A stretch of DNA of 64,000 nt from GWE2-42-39 sp963668595 (GTDB taxonomy: Bacteria; Bacteroidota; Bacteroidia; Bacteroidales; Prolixibacteraceae): contig OY764876.1 of the NCBI GenBank assembly GCA_963668595.1, positions 1,178,001-1,242,000 on the forward strand. Direction: 5' to 3'. Made by a program: the position numbers and the translations under genes. Below are positions 26,395 through 34,815 of this stretch, piece after piece; positions within the stretch are counted from its first letter, which is position 1, and each line of letters begins with the position of its first letter. Under the pieces are notes generated by a model. It saw only the letters and a program-made list of their open reading frames with translations, was not told the origin of the DNA and did not search any database.

Positions 26395-27429
26395 TTGGAA
26401 CGTTTTAACACAGAAACAGTTAATCAGTTTAAATCAGCAATCCGTTCTTGCAGAGGAACAGTTGTGCTGATTCCTCATATTAATGCCGATGGAGATGCCA
26501 CCGGTTCCGTTTTTGGTTTGTGGAAAGTACTTACCAATTTGGGCATTCATGCGAAAGTAATCAGTCCAAACCACTATGCTTCGTACTACAACTGGATGTG
26601 CGGACATCAGGAAGCGCTGGTTTATACCTGGCACAAAGATACAGCCCAACGAATTATTGACCGGGCTGAAATCATGATCTGTCTTGATTTTAATACGCCA
26701 TCGAGAGCCGGAGAAATGCAATCGGTAATTGAAAATTTTAACGGAACACGGATATTAATTGATCACCACCCTGATCCATCCGATTTTGCTGACATTTTAA
26801 TTTCGGATACCCGTCGCAGCTCAACGGCAGAACTGGTTTTTGCTCTCTTGTGCGAGGCAAAACTCAACTCAGGGATAGATCGGGAGGCTGCATCGTGTCT
26901 CTTCGCCGGAATTATGACCGACACCGGTTCATTTAACTACAATGTTTCTGATCCGGAAACATTCCGGATAATCAGTGAATTACTTGCATACGAAATCAAT
27001 CAGGATGAAATACATTCGGCCATTTACGATAATTTCTCGGAAGAACGTACCCGACTGATGGGACACTGTCTGCTCAACCGCATGAAAGTATATCCTGAAT
27101 ATCACGCCGCAATGTTGTATCTGAATAAAGACGATCAGAAACAATTTAATTTTCGCAAAGGCGATAGCGAAGGTTTTGTAAATATGCCTCTTTCGATGAA
27201 AGGCATTCATTTCAGTGCATTTTTTAGCGAAAACGACGACCATGTAAAAGTGTCGTTTCGATCAAAAGGCACGTTTCCGGTAAACCGCTTTTCCGAAGAA
27301 AATTTTAATGGCGGAGGTCACCTGAATGCTGCCGGAGGAGAAATTTACGTTTCTCTGGACGAAGCCATGGACAAATTTGAGAAATTGCTTGAACTGTATA
27401 AAGATCTTCTGGAGCAAACAGCTCAGTAA
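26395..27429 (+). CDS. nrnA: DHH/DHHA1 phosphoesterase (NrnA-like oligoribonuclease / pAp phosphatase)
   Basis: A 344-residue protein. DHH motifs: IPHINADGDATGS (motif I), CLDFNTPSRAG (II), LIDHHPDPSDF (III, the DHH) and GIMTDTGSFNY (IV). The C-terminal DHHA1 domain ends with FNGGGHLNAAGG. It degrades nanoRNA and dephosphorylates pAp. The start is TTG 26395, since no ATG lies between it and the conserved first helix. A TATATTTG box at 26364-26371 sits right before, without a clear -33 element. Confidence 0.92.
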   Translation: MERFNTETVNQFKSAIRSCRGTVVLIPHINADGDATGSVFGLWKVLTNLGIHAKVISPNHYASYYNWMCGHQEALVYTWHKDTAQRIIDRAEIMICLDFNTPSRAGEMQSVIENFNGTRILIDHHPDPSDFADILISDTRRSSTAELVFALLCEAKLNSGIDREAASCLFAGIMTDTGSFNYNVSDPETFRIISELLAYEINQDEIHSAIYDNFSEERTRLMGHCLLNRMKVYPEYHAAMLYLNKDDQKQFNFRKGDSEGFVNMPLSMKGIHFSAFFSENDDHVKVSFRSKGTFPVNRFSEENFNGGGHLNAAGGEIYVSLDEAMDKFEKLLELYKDLLEQTAQ

Positions 27430-27493
27430 AAACAGGGTGACAGAATAAAATCAAAAATTTTTCGTTTTTAAAAATCAGAGAAAACAATAAAAT

Positions 27494-28006
27494 ATGAAGA
27501 AAATAATTCAACTTTTAGCAGGAATCGCGTTGATGAGTGGTTTACTATTCACCTCGTGCAGCAAAGACGATGAAGATACAACTTACACACAAGAAGGCGA
27601 AAAAAAATTACTCAACGAGTACATTGCCTATGTTCAGGAAAAAGGATATGATGTGGACACCACGGCAAACGGAGTGTTTTACATTACACTGGAACAAGGA
27701 ACAGGTGCCTACCCAAAGCAAGGTGATAAATTAGAAGTTGCTTACACCGGGAAATTTATTGGTGGCGTTGCGTTCGATACTTCAGGCGACCCTGCAACTA
27801 ACGGCTATTTTACATTCACTCACAAGGTAGATCGAATGATTCCAGGATGGGAAGAAGGCATGGAAAGTATAAAAGAAGGAGGCAAAGCTCTGTTGATCGT
27901 ACCTTCAACAATGGCTTACGGTGCCACTGGCAATTATGGTATTCCTCCTTACACCACGTTGCTTTTCGAGATTTATCTGCACGACGTGGCAAGCCCTGAA
28001 AACTGA
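27494..28006 (+). CDS. FKBP-type peptidyl-prolyl isomerase lipoprotein
   Basis: A 170-residue protein with a lipoprotein signal (GLLFTSCSKDDED). A linker leads into one FKBP domain (about 60-168) with GDKLEVAYTGKFI, VDRMIPGWEEGMESIKEGG and AYGATGNYGIPPYTTLLFEI. It speeds proline isomerisation during folding of exported proteins. It lies 64 bases after the DHH gene and probably shares its transcript. Confidence 0.9.
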   Translation: MKKIIQLLAGIALMSGLLFTSCSKDDEDTTYTQEGEKKLLNEYIAYVQEKGYDVDTTANGVFYITLEQGTGAYPKQGDKLEVAYTGKFIGGVAFDTSGDPATNGYFTFTHKVDRMIPGWEEGMESIKEGGKALLIVPSTMAYGATGNYGIPPYTTLLFEIYLHDVASPEN

Positions 28007-28016
28007 TCGTTTTAAA

Positions 28017-29090
28017 ATGAGCAGAACGGAACTTCTGAAAAAACTGTTGCCCGGTTTTATTCCGCTTTTTGTTTTTATAGCGGTGGATGAAATATGGGGA
28101 ACCCGAGCTGGTTTGATTGCAGCGCTGGTGATCGGTTCGGCCGAACTGGTGTGGATTGGTATCCGCGAAAAACGCTTCGATAAATTTGTTCTTTTCGATA
28201 CCTTGCTATTGCTTGTATTGGGAGCAGTTTCCATCTGGCTCGATAACGATATTTTTTTCAAGCTGAAACCGGCACTTATTGAGCTAATCCTTTGTGCTGT
28301 GCTGGCTGTTTCTGCTTTTTCATCAGTCAACCTGGTAGGACTGATGACGCAACGTTACATGAAAGACATGCCTCCCATGGAGGAAAAACAACTGCAAGTG
28401 CTCCGGCAAAGCATGAAAACCATGTTTTGGGTGTTTGCAGCCCACACTGCACTGGTTTTTTATTCTGCTTTTTTTATGTCGAAAGAAGCCTGGGCATTTA
28501 TCAGCGGAGGTTTATTCTATTTGCTGTTTGGCCTTGTTTTTCTATACGAATGGATTAAAAACAAACGAAAACAAACTGATTCGCACTATATTGCTGACGA
28601 AGAAGAATGGTTACCCCTTGTAACCGAACAAGGACAAGTTACCGGAAAAGCACCCCGTTCGGCCTGCCACCGCGGTGAGAAACTACTGCATCCGGTAGTG
28701 CATTTGCATGTATTGAATCCGGGAAAATCAATCTTCCTTCAAAAACGACCCATGAACAAACTGGTGCAACCTGGAAAATGGGATACTGCGGTTGGCGGAC
28801 ATATTGCCTTTGGCGAAAAACTGGAAGATGCGCTACGCCGGGAAGCCTGGGAAGAAATCGGACTGAAAGATTTTTCAGCACGACTGGTAAAAACCTACCG
28901 TTGGGAAACAGATATTGAAGCAGAACTTGTTTACCTGTTTGTTTCGTACGACTACAAAAATATTCATTTGCATTCGGATGAAGTAGAAGAAGGCCGGTTC
29001 TGGACCCGCAAACAGATTGAAAAAAAACTCGGACAAGAAGTTTTTACGCCTAACCTGGAAATGGAATATCAGTGGCTGAAAGAACTTTGA
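28017..29090 (+). CDS. Fusion of septation-protein-A-like membrane domain and Nudix hydrolase
   Basis: A 357-residue two-domain protein. Residues 1-180 have five or six membrane helices and resemble the YciB/intracellular septation protein A family (KLLPGFIPLFVFIAVDEIWG, YLLFGLVFLYEW). Residues 195-357 are a Nudix domain: GHIAFGEKLEDALR then REAWEEIGL fits GX5EX7REUXEEXGU exactly. The Nudix part resembles IPP-isomerase-like members (FLQKRPMNKLVQPGKWDTAVGG). ATG 28017 is chosen; the open frame from 27921 overlaps the FKBP gene. No frameshift joins the parts, so the fusion is real in this sequence. Confidence 0.85.
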   Translation: MSRTELLKKLLPGFIPLFVFIAVDEIWGTRAGLIAALVIGSAELVWIGIREKRFDKFVLFDTLLLLVLGAVSIWLDNDIFFKLKPALIELILCAVLAVSAFSSVNLVGLMTQRYMKDMPPMEEKQLQVLRQSMKTMFWVFAAHTALVFYSAFFMSKEAWAFISGGLFYLLFGLVFLYEWIKNKRKQTDSHYIADEEEWLPLVTEQGQVTGKAPRSACHRGEKLLHPVVHLHVLNPGKSIFLQKRPMNKLVQPGKWDTAVGGHIAFGEKLEDALRREAWEEIGLKDFSARLVKTYRWETDIEAELVYLFVSYDYKNIHLHSDEVEEGRFWTRKQIEKKLGQEVFTPNLEMEYQWLKEL

Positions 29091-29100
29091 GCCTGAAAAG

Positions 29101-29128
29101 AAAAACGGCCGAAGAGTTTCTCCGACCG
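29101..29128. terminator. Bidirectional terminator between the Nudix fusion and sucB
   Basis: Hairpin CGGCCGAAG ... CTCCGACCG (29106-29128) with G-T pairs. On the minus strand TTTTTCTTTT follows; on the plus strand a T-rich stretch follows at 29134-29146. It serves convergent genes. Confidence 0.6.
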
Positions 29129-29155
29129 CTACTATTTATTTTTTTCAAATACCTA

Positions 29156-30367
29156 TCAAAGTTTTAGTAATAATTCTTCCGGATTACGGCCATCCGTAAG
29201 CAAGCGAACCGGATTTTCAATCAGCTCTTTTACTTTTACCAGGAATCCAACCGAATCTTTGCCATCAATCAGACGATGATCGTAAGAAAGCGCCACATAC
29301 ATCATCGGACGAATTACCACCTGACCATTTACAGCCACCGGACGATCGACAATATTGTGCATTCCCAGAATAGCTGATTGCGGCGGATTAATAATTGGCG
29401 TTGACAGCAACGAGCCAAATGTACCTCCATTGGTTATTGAAAAAGTTCCGCCAGTCAGTTCTGCTACCGAAATCTTCTTGTTCCGTGCTTTTTCAGCCAA
29501 TTCTTTTATCTCCAACTCAATTTGCGGAACCGTTTTGCTTTCGGCATTACGAATTACCGGCACCATCAATCCTTTGGGAGTTTGTACAGCAATGCCAATA
29601 TCGGCAAAGTCTGGACTTACAATTTCATCTCCGTCAATGCGTGAGTTTACCATCGGATGAAACTGCAACGCCTGAGCAACTGCTTTGGTAAAAAATGACA
29701 TAAAACCCAGCTTAAAGCCATGTTTCTCGACAAAACGCTGCTGATAGCTATTGCGAATTTCCATCACTTTGCTCATATCAATCTCGTTGAAAGTAGTAAG
29801 CATGGCTGTTTCATTCTTTACTGCGACCAAACGCTCGCTCAATTTCCGGCGAAGAGGCGACATGGCTTCTCTTTTCTCTCCCCTGCTCTGCTTTGGCAAG
29901 CTATTTTCGGCTTGCACTGGTGCTGTCTGACTCAGCACCAATTCCACGTCTTTTTTCGAAATGCGGCGCAAACCATTCAACACATCATCCACCGACAAAT
30001 CGTGTTCTTCCATGATTTGCTGGGCAACAGCTGTTACTTTAACTTTCGGTGTTGAAGTTTCGGCCTTTTCCGTTACAACAACTTGCTTTTCTTCCGAAGC
30101 AGAAGCTTTTTCCGGAGCTGAAATTTCTGCGGCATCGGTATCAATAACAGCGACAACAAATCCTACCTGCACTCTTTCGCCTTCGCTTACCCGGAAACTG
30201 ATTTTACCAGACGCTTCGGCCACAATAGTTAAGGTGGCTTTGTCTGATTCAACCTCCGCTACTTCGTCATCTTTTTGCACGGTCGCACCTTCTTCAACCA
30301 GCCATTTTCCCAGTTCAACCTCCGTAATCGATTCACCGGGACTTGGTATTTTCAGTTCAATAATCAT
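29156..30367 (-). CDS. sucB: Dihydrolipoyl succinyltransferase, E2 of 2-oxoglutarate dehydrogenase
   Basis: A 403-residue TCA-cycle enzyme that transfers the succinyl group to CoA. N-terminal lipoyl domain (1-77) with EVESDKATLTI, Lys about 43 being lipoylated; linker rich in Ala/Glu; short E1/E3-binding domain (about 108-142, VTAVAQQIMEEHDLSVDDV); catalytic domain from about 170, ending with SYDHRLIDGKDSVGFL, which holds the active His and Asp. It starts 7 bases after the sucA stop, so the two are one operon. No E3 gene is in the window. Confidence 0.96.
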   Translation of the reverse strand: MIIELKIPSPGESITEVELGKWLVEEGATVQKDDEVAEVESDKATLTIVAEASGKISFRVSEGERVQVGFVVAVIDTDAAEISAPEKASASEEKQVVVTEKAETSTPKVKVTAVAQQIMEEHDLSVDDVLNGLRRISKKDVELVLSQTAPVQAENSLPKQSRGEKREAMSPLRRKLSERLVAVKNETAMLTTFNEIDMSKVMEIRNSYQQRFVEKHGFKLGFMSFFTKAVAQALQFHPMVNSRIDGDEIVSPDFADIGIAVQTPKGLMVPVIRNAESKTVPQIELEIKELAEKARNKKISVAELTGGTFSITNGGTFGSLLSTPIINPPQSAILGMHNIVDRPVAVNGQVVIRPMMYVALSYDHRLIDGKDSVGFLVKVKELIENPVRLLTDGRNPEELLLKL

Positions 30368-30374
30368 GGTTTTT

Positions 30375-33113
30375 TTATTTGTTTTCAGGTACTGCCTGAT
30401 GGGTAAATATTCGGTCTAAAATTGATTTCAATCGTTTGTTATGCTGACTCATCAGCCCTCCTGCCGGACTCGCACTCTCCGGGCGCGTAACGGCTTCCAT
30501 ATTCAGGGATTTCAATTTTGCAGAGATAAACGGCCACGCACCCATGTTTTCCGGTTCGTCCTGCGCCCATATAATTCGCACTGCTTTGTTGTACTTGGCC
30601 ACCACATCCATAATTTGTTTCTCCGGAAGTGGGTACAACTGCTCTACCCGTACAATAGCAGTACTAAAATCGCCCGTTTCGGCCCGTTGCTTCACCAGGT
30701 CGTAATAAATCCGACCCGAAGTGAAAACAAGCTGCCGTATTTCGTCAGCATGAGCCAACGAATCGTCGATCACTTCGAGAAAACTACCTTGCGATAAATC
30801 TTCCATCAAACTAACTACCTGCGGATGCCTCAACAAGCTCTTGGGTGTAAAAACAACCAGCGGCAAACGATAATTCCATTTCACCTGACGACGTATCAGA
30901 TGAAACATATTAGCCGGAGTTGTTGGTACCACAACCTGCATATTATTCCCTGCTGCCAGAGCTAAAAAACGTTCGATACGTGCACTCGAATGCTCGGGGC
31001 CCTGCCCTTCATAGCCATGTGGTAAATAAAGCACCAGCCCGTTCATGAGTCCCCATTTTTCAGAAGCCGACGAAATGTACTGATCGATAATAACCTGTGC
31101 TACGTTGTGAAAATCGCCAAACTGAGCTTCCCAAACAGTTAGTGCATTGGGCTGAGCCAGCGAATAGCCATATTCAAAACCCAACACCCCGTATTCGGAT
31201 AATGGTGAGTTGAAAATATTGAACGAAGCCTGCCCTTCCTGCACATGCTTGAGCGGATAATATTTTCCGGAGCCATCTTCATAAACATAGGTGGCATGCC
31301 GGTGAGCAAAGGTTCCGCGCTCACTATCCTGACCACTCACGCGTATCGGATGTCCTTCGAGCAGCAAACTGCCATAAGCCAGCAACTCGCCCATTGCCCA
31401 ATCCAAACGATTATCGTGCACCATCATTCGCCTGTCTTCAAGAATACGATTCAGTTTCTTGTAAAACGACTGATGAGTGGGCAAGGTATAAATTTTTTCA
31501 GCCAGCATTTTCAGCTGATCCATCGCAACTGAAGTATCAGCAAAAACCGGCAGTTCATTTTTCGACGCATGCGAATAAAACTGGTAATCGTCCACCAAAA
31601 AGTTACGGATATTCAGCTTTTCAATTTTTTCTGATTCGTTGTACTGCTCTTCCAGAAATGACTCGAATGCCCGTATTTCGTTGCGTGTTTCGTCCCGGGT
31701 CATCACCGACAGCTCGGCCAGTTTTTCAGCATAAATATCGCGTGGATTTTTATGTTTTTCGATGGCTTCGTATAGCAAAGGCTGAGTGAAACGGGGTTCG
31801 TCTCCTTCGTTATGACCGTATTTGCGGTAGCATAAAATATCGACAAACACATCGGAATGAAACTGTTGACGGAAATCCATCGCCAGCTTAATGGTATAAA
31901 TCAGCGCCTCCACATCGTCGCCATTCACATGAAATACCGGCGAACGGGTTACCTTGGCCACATCAGTACAATAGGTACTCGAACGGGCATCCAGGTAATT
32001 GGTTGTAAACCCAACCTGATTATTTATCACTAAATGAATTGTTCCACCGGTTTTATATCCTTCCAATTGCGACATCTGAATCACTTCGTACACAACCCCT
32101 TGCGTAGCAATGGCTGCATCGCCGTGAATAACAATGGGTGCCACTTTATTGAAGTCGCCCCCGTATGCCGAATCAATGCGCGAACGCACCATTCCCTGCA
32201 CAATTGGCGAAACCGTTTCGAGATGCGAAGGATTGGGCATCAACTTCAGTTTCACCGTTTTTCCGTTGTCGGCTTTCACCTCATTCTCGTATCCCAAATG
32301 ATATTTTACGTCACCAAGCGATATTTCTTCCTCATATTCCGTTCCGTAGAATTCTTTAAAAATGTTTTTATACGGCTTTTGCAGAATATTCGACAGCACA
32401 TTTAAACGCCCGCGGTGAGCCATCCCCACAATGAATTCTTCAATTCCTAGTTCCGAGCCGCGCTCAATCACTGCGTCCATAGCCGGAATAAGCGTTTCTG
32501 CCCCTTCAAGCGAAAACCGCTTCTGCCCTACAAATTTTTTGTGAATGAAATTTTCGAAGCCAACAGCTAACTTCAGGTGGTAAAAAATATGACGGCGTTT
32601 TTCATCTGAAAAATCCTGCGAATTGCGACTGCTTTCCATTCGCTGCTGCAACCACTGTACCACCTCCGGATGACGAATAAAAACATATTCAACACCAACG
32701 GAATTACAATACGTTGCTTCAAGATGAGCAATAATATCTTTCAATTTAGCAGGGCCAATACCAATGCTGTTTCCTGCCTGAAAAACCTGTTCCAGGTCGG
32801 CCTGCTCCAGTCCGAAATTCTCAATAGCCAGTGTGGGCGAATATTTCCGGCGAGCTCGCACCGGATTGGTTTGGGTAAACAGATGACCACGTTGCCGATA
32901 GCCATGAATCAGGTTCAGAATCGCAAATTCCTTGTCCATCAAAGGAGAAGCACCTGTTTTACGGACAGATGAAAAATTGGTGCGGGCCAGTTCGAAGCCC
33001 TGAAAAAAAAGTCTCCAGCTCTCGTCCAACGATTCAGGATTACTCAGATATTCGCGGTACAACTCCTCCACCGCTGCAATCTCCTGATTACCCACCTGCG
33101 AAAATTTTTCCAT
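30375..33113 (-). CDS. sucA: 2-oxoglutarate dehydrogenase E1
   Basis: A 912-residue thiamine-diphosphate enzyme that decarboxylates 2-oxoglutarate. The short N-terminal EEVYREYLSNPESLDESW-like region is followed by GMAHRGRLNVLSNI, NPSHLETVSPIVQG, then the ThDP/Mg site GDAAIATQGVVYEVIQMS and VINNQVGFTTN. The C-terminal pyrimidine domain has FEYGYSLAQPNALTVWEAQFGDF-like features and LPHGYEGQGPEHSS. Length and motifs are normal. It is the first gene of sucAB. Confidence 0.96.
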   Translation of the reverse strand: MEKFSQVGNQEIAAVEELYREYLSNPESLDESWRLFFQGFELARTNFSSVRKTGASPLMDKEFAILNLIHGYRQRGHLFTQTNPVRARRKYSPTLAIENFGLEQADLEQVFQAGNSIGIGPAKLKDIIAHLEATYCNSVGVEYVFIRHPEVVQWLQQRMESSRNSQDFSDEKRRHIFYHLKLAVGFENFIHKKFVGQKRFSLEGAETLIPAMDAVIERGSELGIEEFIVGMAHRGRLNVLSNILQKPYKNIFKEFYGTEYEEEISLGDVKYHLGYENEVKADNGKTVKLKLMPNPSHLETVSPIVQGMVRSRIDSAYGGDFNKVAPIVIHGDAAIATQGVVYEVIQMSQLEGYKTGGTIHLVINNQVGFTTNYLDARSSTYCTDVAKVTRSPVFHVNGDDVEALIYTIKLAMDFRQQFHSDVFVDILCYRKYGHNEGDEPRFTQPLLYEAIEKHKNPRDIYAEKLAELSVMTRDETRNEIRAFESFLEEQYNESEKIEKLNIRNFLVDDYQFYSHASKNELPVFADTSVAMDQLKMLAEKIYTLPTHQSFYKKLNRILEDRRMMVHDNRLDWAMGELLAYGSLLLEGHPIRVSGQDSERGTFAHRHATYVYEDGSGKYYPLKHVQEGQASFNIFNSPLSEYGVLGFEYGYSLAQPNALTVWEAQFGDFHNVAQVIIDQYISSASEKWGLMNGLVLYLPHGYEGQGPEHSSARIERFLALAAGNNMQVVVPTTPANMFHLIRRQVKWNYRLPLVVFTPKSLLRHPQVVSLMEDLSQGSFLEVIDDSLAHADEIRQLVFTSGRIYYDLVKQRAETGDFSTAIVRVEQLYPLPEKQIMDVVAKYNKAVRIIWAQDEPENMGAWPFISAKLKSLNMEAVTRPESASPAGGLMSQHNKRLKSILDRIFTHQAVPENK

Positions 33114-33426
33114 AGCAGTTTATTTGGTTTTTTATTGTTCCTTATTCAATCTTTCCCTAGGTAACAAACTTTGTGTTTTATTGTTTGAAAAAAGCGGGTT
33201 ATTCAGCAAGAAAATTGTGTTTCTATGCTCACAACCAACACCAACTGGCTTAAGGATCCAAAAACCTTCTTGTTTATTGTTTGCAGCGCAAACAGCGACA
33301 TGATCTGCTTTCCAATTCATTCATCAACATGAAAACAGGAACGATATCGGATTATTTTGTATTTTCGGCTAACTAAATGTCTGACTTATTATGAAACGAG
33401 ATGCAACTTCAGGTTCCCGATTCCAA

Positions 33427-34428
33427 ATGAAAAAATCAGTTCGGATCATCCTCATTTTAGTTTTGCTTCCAATCGTTATTTTTCGTCTGGGTCCACGCCC
33501 CGAAAAAGTAAAACTAACCACCGAACTGCCAACAATTACCACTGAAGTAGCCCAACTCGACTCGCTGGTAGCTGCCCGCGAAAGTGAGTTTTCAATTAAG
33601 CCCGACAATGCATCGCGCATTATCTGGAACAACGACAGCCTGCATGTACAAACCGAATATTGCCTGCTTTACCTGCATGGTTTTTCTGCTTCGTGGTATG
33701 AAGGATGTCCTACTCATGAGCATTTTGCCAAACATTTTGGGATGAACCTTTACCTGCCCCGTTTGGCCGATCACGGACTGCTTACCGACGATCCCTTGCT
33801 GCACATGACTCCCGCAGCCTTATACGAGTCGGCCAAAGAAGCCCTGGTAATTGCCCGAAAACTCGGACAAAAAGTGATTGTAATGGGAACTTCTACCGGA
33901 GGAACCCTGGCCTTGAAACTGGCTGCCGATTTTCCTGACTTGATTAATGGTTTGTTTTTGCTTTCGCCCAATATTCGTATTAATAATCCGAAAGCTTTTT
34001 TGCTTAGCGGCCCCTGGGGATTGCAAATTGCACGCGCCGTGTATAAAAGCGATTATCGTGTTACCAACGACGATTTCTCGTGCAAAGAATGCCAGTACTG
34101 GAATTGCAAGTACCGCCTCGAAGCCACCGTTTATTTGCAACAACTGGTGGAAGAAACGATGCATAAAAAGACTTTTAGTCGTGTGAAAGCGCCGGTTTTT
34201 CTGGCTTATTATTACAAGGATGAAACACATCAGGACCCTGTTGTGCGCGTAGATGCCATGCAGCAAATGTTTGCCCAGCTAAGTACTCCCGAAACACAAA
34301 AGCACCAACAAGCCTTCCCTACCGCAGGTGTGCATGTAATCGGATGTGAGTTATTTTCCGGTGCACAACCCGAAGTAGAAAAGGCCTGCATTGATTTTGC
34401 TTCCGAACAGATGAAAATTAATTTGTAG
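33427..34428 (+). CDS. Alpha/beta hydrolase, membrane-anchored or exported
   Basis: About 333 residues. The N-terminus (MKKSVRIILILVLLPIVIFR) is one hydrophobic helix, a signal anchor or signal peptide. The core has LLYLHGFSASWYEG (oxyanion loop), the nucleophile elbow GTSTGG (Ser about 158), and a C-terminal Asp/His region. A four-Cys patch, CKECQYWNCKYR near residue 220, is unusual for the fold and may be a disulfide or metal site. The open frame begins at 33391; ATG 33427 puts the hydrophobic helix at the start. Substrate unknown. Flanked by 277 bases (33114-33390) with nothing recognised. Confidence 0.8.
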   Translation: MKKSVRIILILVLLPIVIFRLGPRPEKVKLTTELPTITTEVAQLDSLVAARESEFSIKPDNASRIIWNNDSLHVQTEYCLLYLHGFSASWYEGCPTHEHFAKHFGMNLYLPRLADHGLLTDDPLLHMTPAALYESAKEALVIARKLGQKVIVMGTSTGGTLALKLAADFPDLINGLFLLSPNIRINNPKAFLLSGPWGLQIARAVYKSDYRVTNDDFSCKECQYWNCKYRLEATVYLQQLVEETMHKKTFSRVKAPVFLAYYYKDETHQDPVVRVDAMQQMFAQLSTPETQKHQQAFPTAGVHVIGCELFSGAQPEVEKACIDFASEQMKINL

Positions 34429-34573
34429 GCGAACCGGGTAACCATCGCCAAAAATGAAAAAACCTGAGCACAGGAAGAATGCATATAACTGTGTTTAATT
34501 GCTTCAATTGGCTTGCAAAAAGGAGAAAAAGCACTGCAAATTCGTTCCCTACCACCACAAAATGTCTGCTGGC

Positions 34574-34699
34574 GCTGCACGATCACAAAAAAGCGAAACA
34601 AAGTCAGACAAAAGCACTGCAAAATGGTTCCCGAGTGCTGCACAACCACAAAAAAGTGACACAATATCAGACAAAAGCGCTACACGAATAGTTACCAGT
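34574..34699. repeat. 63-bp direct tandem repeat
   Basis: Two adjoining copies, 34574-34636 and 34637-34699. Both begin GCTGCAC and share CACAAAAAAG, TCAGACAAAAGC and a GTTCCC/GTTACC end. A decayed partial copy (AGCACTGCAAATTCGTTCCC) lies at 34530-34549. The 387-base gap between the hydrolase and the FakAB-type gene holds nothing else recognised. Confidence 0.7.
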
Positions 34700-34815
34700 A
34701 CAATAAAACCAAAGCTGGGAAAATTTGTTTATCTTGAGTAACTTATAACGATTTTTAAAATCTGGTCTTTGATGTTTCTCAAGCTTGTATCAGCTCAAAG
34801 GAAGGGGAATTAATT

